In this document: in pieces, positions 9,347-16,047 of the stretch
Layout of the letters: every line of letters begins with the position of its first letter
Numbering within the stretch: the stretch's first letter is position 1
DNA from: Rhizobium anhuiense
Lineage (GTDB): Bacteria; Pseudomonadota; Alphaproteobacteria; Rhizobiales; Rhizobiaceae
Length of the DNA: 64,000 bases
Assembly (NCBI RefSeq): GCF_003985145.1
Contig: NZ_ML133531.1
Span: forward strand, 167,139 to 231,138
Reading direction: 5' to 3'
Program-made: the position numbers and the translations under genes
The notes under the pieces: model-generated
The model's database searches: none
What the model saw: the letters and a program-made list of their open reading frames with translations, nothing else
What the model was told of the DNA's origin: nothing

Positions 9347-11035
9347 ATGACAGCCGATAGCCTGAAGTCAGGCACCCATCTCAGTCCCTCCATCGACCCC
9401 CTGAAGAAGGACTTTCGAAACTTCCTCTTCGTGGTCTGGAAGCACCTCAACCTCCCGGTCCCGACAGCCGTTCAATACGACATCGCCGGCTATCTCCAGC
9501 ACGGCCCCAAGCGTTGCGTGATCGAGGCCTTTCGAGGCGTGGGTAAGTCCTACGTCACCTCGGCCTTCGTGGTCTGGCTCCTCTACTGCAACCCCCAGCT
9601 CAACATCCTCGTGGTCTCGGCCTCGAAGGATCGCTCCGACCAATTCTCCAGCTTCACCAAGAGGCTGATCGCTGAGATGCCGATCTTGGCCCACCTCCGC
9701 GCCCAGGCAGGGCAGCGTGATTCGATGGTGGCCTTCGATGTCGGCCCAGCCCGCAACTCCCACTCTCCCTCCGTCAAGTCCGTTGGCATCACCGGCCAGC
9801 TCGCCGGCTCTCGTGCTGACATCATCATCGCGGACGACGTTGAGGTTCCGAACAACTCCATGACCCAGCTCCAGCGTGACCAGCTCTCGGAGCGCGTGAA
9901 GGAGTTCGACGCTATTCTGAAGCCGCTGCCGACCAGTCGCATCATCTACCTGGGCACCCCTCAGACCGAGATGAGCCTCTACAACAGGCTGCCTGAACGC
10001 GGCTATGAAATCCGCATCTGGCCGGCCCGTGTGCCGAACGACCCCGAGCGCTACCTCGGTCGCCTCTCGAAGTTCGTCTTGGATATGATCGAGGCCGGCG
10101 CTGAACCACGCCAACCGGTCGACCCCCAGCGTTTCCAAGAGCAGGACCTGATCGAGCGTGAGGCTTCCTACGCCCGCTCTGGCTTCGCCTTGCAGTTCAT
10201 GCTCGACACCTCGCTCAGCGACCAAGATAAGTACCCGCTGAAGCTCTCCGATCTGATCATCAGCTCACTCGATCCCCGCATGGCCCCGGCCAAACTGGTC
10301 TGGTGTAACGACCCTGACAAGGTGATCTCCGATCTCCCCGCAGTGGGGCTTCAGGGTGACCGTCTGCATCGCCCGATGTGGACCGCGAACGAGATGGCTG
10401 AGTACACCGGCTCGGTCATGGCCATCGACCCTTCGGGTAACGGCGGTGACGAGACGGCTTACGCCATCGTCAAGATTCTCCACGGCAACCTCTTCTTGGT
10501 CGCCTCAGGGGGCTTCAAGGAGGGCTACTCCGAGGCAACCCTCAAGGCCCTCGCAATGCTGGCCGCAACCCACAACGTCAACCGCGTGATCGTCGAAGGC
10601 AACTTCGGTGACGGCATGTTCACCCAGCTCCTGAAGCCGGTGTTCACCCGCGTCCACCCGGTGACCATTGAGGAAGTCAAGCACTCGACCCAGAAGGAGC
10701 GCCGCATCTGCGACGTTCTGGAACCGGTCATGAACCAGCACCGCCTCATCGTCGACGCCCAGGTCATCAAGCGTGACCACGAAGCCGAGCCCCATAGGCA
10801 GCTCTTCTACCAGCTCACCCGCATCACCCGCGACCGTGGCGCTCTGGTGAAGGACGACCGTCTCGATGCTCTGGCTATCGCCGTGGGCTACTGGGTTGAA
10901 CACATGGCCCGAGACACGGAGAAGGCGGCTGACGACCACAAGGCAGCACTGCTCGAACAGGAGCTGAAGAACTTCGCTGAGCATGTCTTCGGCATGTCAG
11001 GGGAGGACAGCCTTAGGTGGATGAGCATCGGTTGA
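9347..11035 (+). CDS. terL: large terminase subunit, T7 gp19-like
   Basis: A 562-residue packaging ATPase/nuclease, near T7 gp19 (586). The ATPase domain shows Walker A FRGVGKS at about residues 62-68 and Walker B with acidic pair IIIADDVE near 165. The C-terminal RNase H-like nuclease shows AIDPSGNGGDETA near residue 365, VIVEGNFGDGMF and DDRLDALAIA with the expected acidic residues. It should translocate DNA into the prohead and cut the concatemer. ATG at 9347 lies inside or next to the palindromic site, with only GGGTGG as ribosome site. Confidence 0.92.
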   Translation: MTADSLKSGTHLSPSIDPLKKDFRNFLFVVWKHLNLPVPTAVQYDIAGYLQHGPKRCVIEAFRGVGKSYVTSAFVVWLLYCNPQLNILVVSASKDRSDQFSSFTKRLIAEMPILAHLRAQAGQRDSMVAFDVGPARNSHSPSVKSVGITGQLAGSRADIIIADDVEVPNNSMTQLQRDQLSERVKEFDAILKPLPTSRIIYLGTPQTEMSLYNRLPERGYEIRIWPARVPNDPERYLGRLSKFVLDMIEAGAEPRQPVDPQRFQEQDLIEREASYARSGFALQFMLDTSLSDQDKYPLKLSDLIISSLDPRMAPAKLVWCNDPDKVISDLPAVGLQGDRLHRPMWTANEMAEYTGSVMAIDPSGNGGDETAYAIVKILHGNLFLVASGGFKEGYSEATLKALAMLAATHNVNRVIVEGNFGDGMFTQLLKPVFTRVHPVTIEEVKHSTQKERRICDVLEPVMNQHRLIVDAQVIKRDHEAEPHRQLFYQLTRITRDRGALVKDDRLDALAIAVGYWVEHMARDTEKAADDHKAALLEQELKNFAEHVFGMSGEDSLRWMSIG

Positions 11036-11267
11036 AGACCAACCTTTAATTACCCCTCCCTTAAGGAGAGACGAGAAGGAATAAAGGATGAGGAGAGGGA
11101 CCTGATGAAAAAGGGGTCTCTCTCCAGATGATCTTTATGATGGATGGAGGTGGAAGAACCCCCATCCACCAATCCCTAATCCCCAAAGGAAACCTTAAGG
11201 GTTACTATATGGGATTGCCCGAGACTCGCCGGTTGTGTATCTCGAAGGTTCACTACTGGGGGACCAC
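11036..11267 (+). other. noncoding region after terL with strong hairpin, probable transcription end
   Basis: There is no gene in this stretch. GAGAGGGACC (11093-11102) pairs over ten bases, one of them G-U, with GGTCTCTCTC (11115-11124) around a twelve-base loop. It has no T run, so it is not a canonical intrinsic terminator, although T7-type polymerases can stop at hairpins. A second imperfect hairpin (GGATGG with CCATCC) lies near 11143-11169. CCTTAAGG-type sequences occur at both ends. In T7 this position corresponds to the right end of the packaged genome. Confidence 0.45.
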
Positions 11268-11681
11268 ATGACGAGACTGCTCAAGACCATTGCCCTGCTA
11301 TCACTCGGGGCTCTTTCCGGCTGCGTGACAATGGACAGCGCGAAGCCTGCTATGGAGGCCATGAAAGGTCAACCCATAAGCGTTGCTATCGCCAAGCTCG
11401 GCTACCCTGATAGCGAGATGAGCATCGCCGGCAAGAAGGTCTATACATGGAACAACCAGGACAGCGGCTCTTACACCGTGCCCACCTACAATACCGCCAC
11501 AACCTACGTGAATGGCCAACCGATCTATTCATCAGTCCAGGGCTCGCGGACGACCAGCTACGACTATCAGTGCAAGTTCAAGGTCATCGCCAGTCAGGGG
11601 GATATCATTGAGAACTTCGAATGGAATGGCGATATCGGAGGCTGTGAAGCTTTCGCTATGAGACTGCAGAAGAAGGGTTGA
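11268..11681 (+). CDS. prophage lipoprotein, lysogenic-conversion candidate
   Basis: A 137-residue protein with a clear lipoprotein signal: charged start MTRLLK, hydrophobic stretch, lipobox LSGC with the modified Cys at about residue 19. The mature part has an N-terminal motif (MKGQPISVAIAKLGYPD) seen in small BamE/SmpA-like lipoproteins, a Tyr/Thr/Ser-rich middle and two Cys near the end (YQCKFKV, GGCEAF) that could form a disulphide. ATG at 11268 follows GGGGGA; upstream codons lack a ribosome site. It lies outside the virion module, so it may be expressed in the lysogen and affect phage adsorption or entry. That role is a guess from location. Confidence 0.7.
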   Translation: MTRLLKTIALLSLGALSGCVTMDSAKPAMEAMKGQPISVAIAKLGYPDSEMSIAGKKVYTWNNQDSGSYTVPTYNTATTYVNGQPIYSSVQGSRTTSYDYQCKFKVIASQGDIIENFEWNGDIGGCEAFAMRLQKKG

Positions 11682-11691
11682 CGGCTTGGCC

Positions 11692-11727
11692 CACCCGATA
11701 ATCTCGCTACCGCTCGATCATCGGGTG
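11692..11727 (+). terminator. hairpin between lipoprotein and membrane-nuclease genes
   Basis: CACCCGAT (11692-11699) is perfectly complementary to ATCGGGTG (11720-11727); the 20-base loop has further short pairing. There is no T run. It may separate the two accessory genes. The right arm overlaps a poor match to the prophage 14-mer. Confidence 0.4.
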
Positions 11728-11744
11728 TCAACCGGAGGGTCCTA

Positions 11745-12653
11745 ATGCTGGATAAGATTGGTCACGTCAAAAACCCCCTCACTGTCGTTGCTCTATTTGC
11801 GGGCATCGCTGAGGTGAGTGGTACGGTCGTGCTGCCTCTGCTGGATAAGGACATTCAGCACACGTTTGTGTGGTTCCTGATGGGCTTCCCAACCCTTTTG
11901 GTTGGCGTCTTCTTCGCGATCCTTCACTGGAACCACATAGTTTTATACGCACCGTCTGACTTCCAGAACGAAGACAATTTTACCGGCCTAGTGAAGGCCA
12001 GCAGTGACGCGATTCTTATTAAGAATAAGTTTGAGGTTGTCGAAGCGTTGGATGAAGGCGTACCTATACTTCCCCCCGCTGCTTCTCCTCCGACTGATGA
12101 TCCTCCTCCCGCTGATTCTCCTCCGACTGATGATCCTCCTTCCGCTGATGCTACCTCTTCGTCAGGTATTACCCCTGTTGTCACTTCCAACGTGACCACG
12201 CGCTCAATCAACATGGACGAATTGGGTCTGAATGTGCGACGTTTCGCTTCTTTGACCCGACGCGTCACGGCGGCCGCTATCTCGAAGATCGAAGCTGAGC
12301 GGCACCTCTTCTTCGCTAGAGACGTTACCACGCAAGAGAATCCGCAAATAGTGTTCGATGCCGCTGCTGCTGTAGGCGATAATCGTTTCGTCGTGGAGGT
12401 GAAGTACGCAGCTAAAGGAATTTCCATACTCCAGATACAGCGCGCGTTCGAGACCATTTTTAACTACGCCAGAAGCCTCTCACCTGCGCAGCAGACAAAG
12501 CTACATTTCATTCTCGTGGTAGTCCTTGGAGACGAAGCTAGTGAAGATGAACTGACGAATATCCACGAAAAGGCAAAGCTAGTTCGGGAACATTTCCCCT
12601 TCACTTCAGAAGTGGTCATTTACCGTTTCAGTTCTCTTATTGCAGACAACTGA
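11745..12653 (+). CDS. two-TM protein with Pro-rich linker and PD-(D/E)XK-nuclease-like domain
   Basis: A 302-residue protein in three parts. Residues 12-33 and 41-60 are transmembrane helices. Residues 108-133 are an acidic Pro-rich linker with two 11-residue repeats (SPPTDDPPPAD type). Residues 176-300 form a soluble domain with the spacing of a PD-(D/E)XK core: Glu183/185, QIVFD (Asp205), FVVEVK (Glu218-x-Lys220) and Gln230/232 in the next helix. A strong GGAGG precedes ATG by six bases. Base composition is less GC-rich than the virion genes, suggesting separate acquisition. It could be a membrane-anchored nuclease acting on incoming DNA, or a degenerate member; activity is inferred only from motif positions. 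Confidence 0.6.
   Translation: MLDKIGHVKNPLTVVALFAGIAEVSGTVVLPLLDKDIQHTFVWFLMGFPTLLVGVFFAILHWNHIVLYAPSDFQNEDNFTGLVKASSDAILIKNKFEVVEALDEGVPILPPAASPPTDDPPPADSPPTDDPPSADATSSSGITPVVTSNVTTRSINMDELGLNVRRFASLTRRVTAAAISKIEAERHLFFARDVTTQENPQIVFDAAAAVGDNRFVVEVKYAAKGISILQIQRAFETIFNYARSLSPAQQTKLHFILVVVLGDEASEDELTNIHEKAKLVREHFPFTSEVVIYRFSSLIADN
12083..12148 (+). repeat. 33-bp tandem repeat, two copies, coding for the Pro-rich linker
   Basis: Two in-frame copies with a 33-base period, starting at 12083 and 12116, share TCTCCTCCGACTGATGATCC and differ at only a few bases. They encode SPPTDDPPPAD and a variant. Such a repeat can change length by slippage without breaking the frame. Confidence 0.75.
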
Positions 12654-12965
12654 GCCAAAGTGTTTGTCGTAAAAATTTCTGAGGTCAAATCAGATAAGAG
12701 GCTCGGGCAGTTCCCCCCGTGGCCCCTCGATCTCCCGCATTGGCTACCCTTCCGGCTGCCCCTCTGACACAACAGCATGACACACGCCAGCTAAGCGATT
12801 GATATCATTGATGTGCGGAGCAGATGATCGATCTACATGTGACACATAATCGACCATGAACCGCTGCCTTGTGTGGCTCGGCTGAGAATATGCACGCGTT
12901 CGTTTCTTCTGGGGGGATAATGCCTTTTCGTGGTATCGCTCAGTTGCACATTAGGAGGCACATCA
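12654..12965. other. gene-poor gap
   Basis: I see no convincing gene in this 310-base stretch. Short frames lack ribosome sites. The last 13 bases hold the strong AGGAGG (12953-12958) that serves the next small gene. Confidence 0.5.
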
Positions 12966-13190
12966 ATGGCATTCATCTCAGTTATCGAGTGGAACAGGGC
13001 GCGCGACAAGTCGACCGAAAACACCATTCATCTCAACACAAATTACATTATTGCGTTTAGATCATGGTCTACTGAGCCACCCTACACCACAACGATAACG
13101 TACCTCACAGGAAATAATGCCAGTGAAATGACGGTGGCGGGTGCGCCTGTCGACATTGCTAACATGATCGCCAGCGCCGCTAATACGTGA
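12966..13190 (+). CDS. small prophage protein of unknown function
   Basis: A 74-residue protein (starting MAFISVIEWNRARDK) chosen from ATG at 12966 because a perfect AGGAGG ends seven bases upstream. It contains TITYLTGNN and a small-residue C-terminus, no signal peptide or membrane helix. I do not recognise the family. The ribosome site is among the strongest in the prophage, which argues for real and efficient expression. Two palindromic 14-mers follow downstream. Confidence 0.6.
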   Translation: MAFISVIEWNRARDKSTENTIHLNTNYIIAFRSWSTEPPYTTTITYLTGNNASEMTVAGAPVDIANMIASAANT

Positions 13191-13206
13191 CACGTATAGC
13201 CACAAA

Positions 13207-13220
13207 AATCACCGGTGAAT
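13207..13220. promoter_or_regulatory. prophage palindromic 14-mer, copy 3 (AATCACCGGTGAAT)
   Basis: Keeps CAC-NN-GTGAAT and is flanked by A/T-rich sequence on both sides. It lies 17 bases after the stop of the small protein gene and 87 bases before copy 4. Confidence 0.5.
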
Positions 13221-13293
13221 GAAATAAACTTAAGCATTATCAATTCTTTAAGGGGCTGATGGTGCTTTCTTTATATCTGCCACTTTACAATCA

Positions 13294-13307
13294 ATCCACC
13301 AGTGAAT
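13294..13307. promoter_or_regulatory. prophage palindromic 14-mer, copy 4 (ATCCACCAGTGAAT)
   Basis: Identical over all 14 bases to copy 6 at 14246, although the flanks differ. It lies in the 300-base gap before the GP88-family gene. Confidence 0.6.
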
Positions 13308-13382
13308 ATGTTTCTCTCACCAAATCGGGCGGGTAAGTCGGCCTGAGGCGGCGGGTGAGGGGCAGGCAGGCCGCTCGGTTCT

Positions 13383-13456
13383 TTGACAATTGAAGACGCT
13401 AGCATCGACCCTTCGGGGTTGGTGGGTAGCACTGGGTACAGCGGCGAAGCTGTGTC
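13383..13456 (+). ncRNA. candidate structured leader or small RNA upstream of GP88 gene
   Basis: Two adjacent hairpins stand in the gap: CGACCC-TTCG-GGGTTG (13406-13421, UUCG tetraloop, one G-U pair) and ACAGC-GGCGAA-GCTGT (13438-13453). A TTGACA sits at 13383-13388, but I find no matching -10 at 17 bases. The stretch is followed directly by copy 5 of the 14-mer and the ribosome site of the next gene. It could be a 5' leader, a small RNA or chance structure. Confidence 0.3.
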
Positions 13457-13463
13457 TGGTCCT

Positions 13464-13477
13464 ATCCACGAGTGAAT
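13464..13477. promoter_or_regulatory. prophage palindromic 14-mer, copy 5 (ATCCACGAGTGAAT)
   Basis: Differs from copies 4 and 6 at one central base. It ends three bases before AAGGAG (13481-13486), the ribosome site of the GP88 gene, so a bound protein could block transcription into that gene. Confidence 0.6.
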
Positions 13478-13492
13478 GCAAAGGAGACATCA

Positions 13493-14242
13493 ATGTTCAA
13501 GGGAACGCTCATTCGATCTGGTAACAATGCGAAGACGGTCAAGGGTGACGGTGAATATGAAACCGCAATCATGTACCTTGCACCCTTCACAATGGCAGGC
13601 TCGAACGTCTGCCCCATGGCTGAACAAGCGGGGTGCGTCAAAGGCTGCCTGAACACGGCGGGCAGGGGCGCTTACAATAACGTTCAGCAAGCCCGCATCG
13701 CCAAGACAAAGCGCTATCTGGCCAGCCGCACAACTTTCATGGCCGATCTGGTCACCGATCTGGAGCGCTTCGTCGCCTACTGCAAGCGCAAGGGCGTCAA
13801 GCCTGCAGTTCGGCTGAATGGCACCTCTGATATTCAATGGGAGGTGGCCCACTACGCTAGCCGGGGTGACGCTCGCGGTTCGGTCTTTGAGTTGTTCCCT
13901 GAGGTGCAGTTTTACGACTACACGAAGGTTTACAAACGGGCCCATCGCCAGTTGCCCGCCAACTACGCCTTGACGCTGAGCTATAGCGCGGCAAACCCTG
14001 CCTATGCTGAGGCGGTCACGAAGGCTGCCCACGAGACCGGCGCTAACTTGGCCATCGTCTACCGCACAAAGGAACTGCGCGACTACTTCGTCGGTAAGCT
14101 TGTGCAATACGGTGATGCCTGCCGCGATGTTATCGACGGTGACGAAACCGACATGCGGTTCCTTGATACTAAAGGCGTGATTGTTGGTCTCTACGCCAAG
14201 GGCAGGGCCAAGGGTGACCAGTCGGGCTTTGTCGTGGGCTGA
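13493..14242 (+). CDS. GP88-family phage protein
   Basis: A 249-residue protein recognisable as the phage 'gene product 88' family. The N-terminal region has the conserved cysteine block (SNVCPMAEQAGCVKGCLNT then AGRGAY), and the middle has the family-like RLNGTSDIQWE and FPEVQFYDYTKVYKR. The C-terminus ends in a basic GRAKGDQSGFVVG. The Cys spacing suggests metal binding, but the biochemical function of the family is not known to me. ATG at 13493 has AAGGAG six bases upstream. It is typical of phages and opens a run of four small co-oriented genes. Confidence 0.75.
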   Translation: MFKGTLIRSGNNAKTVKGDGEYETAIMYLAPFTMAGSNVCPMAEQAGCVKGCLNTAGRGAYNNVQQARIAKTKRYLASRTTFMADLVTDLERFVAYCKRKGVKPAVRLNGTSDIQWEVAHYASRGDARGSVFELFPEVQFYDYTKVYKRAHRQLPANYALTLSYSAANPAYAEAVTKAAHETGANLAIVYRTKELRDYFVGKLVQYGDACRDVIDGDETDMRFLDTKGVIVGLYAKGRAKGDQSGFVVG

Positions 14243-14245
14243 AAC

Positions 14246-14259
14246 ATCCACCAGTGAAT
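14246..14259. promoter_or_regulatory. prophage palindromic 14-mer, copy 6 (ATCCACCAGTGAAT)
   Basis: Exact duplicate of copy 4, three bases after the GP88 stop codon and about 90 bases before the next small gene. Confidence 0.6.
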
Positions 14260-14351
14260 TGAATAATGCCGAAACCGGCTGCCATGCGTGGCCGGTCGCG
14301 GGGCTTGGCATGCGCCCGCCTGACGATGGCTGCCGATGAAAGGGAATGCAG

Positions 14352-14570
14352 ATGGCTCGCAAGCCGAGGAAGTATCACACGCTATTGGCCCTCATAGATG
14401 GCCGCTGGGGCATTCAATTCGGGGCGTATGAGCGTGGGGACGTTATGGCCGAACGCGCGGCCTACATCGAGAACGGTGAAGCCAAGGCCAAAGAGCTGAA
14501 GGTCATCACCACAGGCGACACGCAAGCCGAGATCAACGCGGCGGTCGCCAAGCTGAACGGGGAGGGCTGA
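14352..14570 (+). CDS. small conserved-looking phage protein
   Basis: A 72-residue protein with a basic start (MARKPRKYHTL), a central GRWGIQFGAYERGDV and a C-terminal KAKELKVITTGD. This pattern of 'input, acts-on-field, D-x-A-x-R' is familiar from short phage proteins of unknown function. GAAAGGGA lies six bases before ATG at 14352. The stop is followed after two bases by the next gene, so the two are probably co-translated. Confidence 0.6.
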   Translation: MARKPRKYHTLLALIDGRWGIQFGAYERGDVMAERAAYIENGEAKAKELKVITTGDTQAEINAAVAKLNGEG

Positions 14571-14572
14571 GC

Positions 14573-14797
14573 ATGGCCCGCTACCTGCCCACAATCGACA
14601 TTTGGGAAATCACCGAGGATGGCCGCGCATCGCTCCAGATCGGGCAATGGGTGAAAGCCGGTCCTGATGGCCCAAAAGGGCGCTTCTACGGTCATGGCTC
14701 GTCCACCGTGGTTGCCTTCCTGCCCAACGCTCGCGGTCGTTATCGGTCCTACATGGCCACCATACGCGACTACGGGCGCACCGTGAGGTCGCGCTGA
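14573..14797 (+). CDS. small prophage protein of unknown function
   Basis: A 74-residue basic protein (MARYLPTIDIWEITEDGR, GRFYGHGSSTVVAFLP, ending RDYGRTVRSR). It has a strong GGAGGG ribosome site inside the end of the previous gene and overlaps the next gene by one base (TGATG). I do not recognise the family. Its tight packing with neighbours supports it as a real gene. Confidence 0.55.
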   Translation: MARYLPTIDIWEITEDGRASLQIGQWVKAGPDGPKGRFYGHGSSTVVAFLPNARGRYRSYMATIRDYGRTVRSR

Positions 14798-14961
14798 TGG
14801 CCGCTACCTATCACGTTCGCAAGGTTGCCAAGGGTCGCTGGGCCGTCACCTCAGTTATTCCCGGCTGGGTCACCCCAATCGGCACTTTCTCCAAGCGCTC
14901 GGCCGCGATCTCCACCGCTCGCCTACTGGCCGGCTGGCGCTCTGCTGTGGTCGTCCACTGA
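14797..14961 (+). CDS. 54-residue basic prophage protein
   Basis: ATG overlaps the stop of the preceding gene. The product (MAATYHVRKVAKGRWAVTSV, then a Trp-containing segment and SKRSAAISTARLLAGW) is basic with a K-x-RWAV opening that resembles the preceding two small proteins in style. It is too short for most automatic calls. A longer frame in another phase covers the same bases but has no ribosome site. Function unknown. Confidence 0.5.
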   Translation: MAATYHVRKVAKGRWAVTSVIPGWVTPIGTFSKRSAAISTARLLAGWRSAVVVH

Positions 14962-15442
14962 GTTGCAATTCTCCCGCATAAATTACCACCTGAAGAGGCC
15001 CGAAGGCCGAAACCTAGAGAACTGTCCAGTACGGTTCTCGATGGTCGTGGTTATCCACAGCAATCCACCGCGTTTGAAGCTAAGGCCTCTTAGGTTCAAT
15101 AAGGCGGATTGCTTTTCTGTTAAGTGCCTAATTTGACTTCGCTTTGGGCCATGAACGCCCGCGTATCATCACCATGTATCGGTGGAGCAGAGTTTAGGAT
15201 TTTGCATGGCTGATATGCTCCGGTCGCATCCCTGAATAGGATACTTTTCCTATATCATTAACGGAAGTTAATGTGAAATCAGTAACATGCGCGATCTTGG
15301 AGCCCGATGAAACGTCAACAACCTCCCCTAACCTATTCACCAGTGGCATTTTTGCAGCTTGTGGTACGCGTGGGGGGAGGAGTATATCCGCTTCCGTCCT
15401 GAAATGAGAACAGGACGCGAACGGCGAGCGAGGAAATAATAA
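14962..15442. other. intergenic stretch with one perfect DnaA box
   Basis: No well-supported gene is visible. TTATCCACA, a perfect DnaA-box consensus, is at 15051-15059, followed by AATCCACC. A weak match to the prophage 14-mer (ATTCACCAGTGGCA) is at 15335-15348. The base composition is lower in GC than the virion genes. A minus-strand frame (15194-15655) covers it but lacks a ribosome site. Confidence 0.4.
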
Positions 15443-15598
15443 GTGCGGGCATTCAAAAAAACCAAGCGTTTTGAAGTGTTTATCGAGATTGAAAAGTCTC
15501 GCATTCTGGATCGCTTCTTCAGCTACCGCTGCGACGATGGGAACCACGAACTGTGGTTGGGTCGCTGCTACATCACACTGTTTGTTGCGCAAACCTAA
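15443..15598 (+). CDS. 51-residue prophage protein with GTG start
   Basis: The product begins MRAFKKTKRFEVFIEIEK and continues with an aromatic-rich second half (RFFSYRC, HELWLGRCYITLFVAQ). The amino-acid composition is protein-like, unlike shadow frames, and AGGA at 15431-15434 stands eight bases before GTG. Its stop codon overlaps by two bases the start of palindromic copy 7. I do not recognise the family. Confidence 0.5.
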   Translation: MRAFKKTKRFEVFIEIEKSRILDRFFSYRCDDGNHELWLGRCYITLFVAQT

Positions 15599-15610
15599 CC
15601 ACGGGTGTAT
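15597..15610. promoter_or_regulatory. prophage palindromic 14-mer, copy 7 (AACCACGGGTGTAT)
   Basis: Lies 50 bases upstream of the winged-helix regulator gene, with an additional half-site ATTCAC at 15623-15628. This placement would suit autoregulation if the regulator recognises the sequence. Confidence 0.45.
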
Positions 15611-15660
15611 GGGTTCCTCCGTATTCACCCCGGGCTGGGGACAATAGAGGGACATTCCAT

Positions 15661-16047
15661 ATGCCTAAGGCTTTGTTTTCGCGCATGGGCGCGGTCATGA
15701 ATGAGGTGCGCCAGCTCCAAGATGATAAAGCGCTCATGTCGGTTCAGACCTTCGAGGTCTTTCTGGTGATCGCGGCAAAGGAGGGCATTCCGTCCTCCGA
15801 GATCAGAAAATTAACTGGTATCCCACAGCCGTCAGTAAGCCGTGCTCTGGGTGACCTCGGTGAAAAGGCCGTTCGCCGCGATGCGGAAGGCCTGAAGCTC
15901 ATCAAGACCGAGCGAGACCCTAGCGATATGCGCAATGTGGTCTGCTTCTTGACCCCCAAGGGGAAACTGTTGGCTGCCCGCATAGCGCAGCTAATGGGCA
16001 TCGACGACACCAAGGTAGACGGGTCGTTTGTAAGTGGTGCCCAGTGA
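15661..16047 (+). CDS. MarR-like winged-helix regulator of the prophage
   Basis: A 128-residue DNA-binding protein. After an N-terminal helix, residues 42-70 form a typical helix-turn-helix (SSEIRKLTGIPQPSVSRAL) and residues 75-105 resemble the wing (LKLIKTERDPSDMRNVVCFL followed by TPKGKLLA). This is the MarR arrangement. ATG at 15661 is preceded by GAGGGA at 15647-15652. It is the only recognisable regulator in the prophage segment and is the first candidate for binding the palindromic 14-mers. The last codons overlap the 3' end of tRNA-Leu on the other strand by thirteen bases. Confidence 0.7.
   Translation: MPKALFSRMGAVMNEVRQLQDDKALMSVQTFEVFLVIAAKEGIPSSEIRKLTGIPQPSVSRALGDLGEKAVRRDAEGLKLIKTERDPSDMRNVVCFLTPKGKLLAARIAQLMGIDDTKVDGSFVSGAQ

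Noticed and set aside
11717..11730. ATCATCGGGTGTCA as an additional copy of the prophage 14-mer
   Set aside because: Only 10 of 14 positions fit and the sequence is explained as the right arm of a hairpin.
14825..15136. 103-codon plus-strand frame
   Set aside because: Pro/Ser-rich shadow of the 54-residue gene at 14797; no ribosome site.
15194..15655. 153-codon minus-strand frame in the prophage gap
   Set aside because: Its C-terminal third looks slightly protein-like, but no ribosome site is found and it is antisense to the better supported 51-residue ORF.
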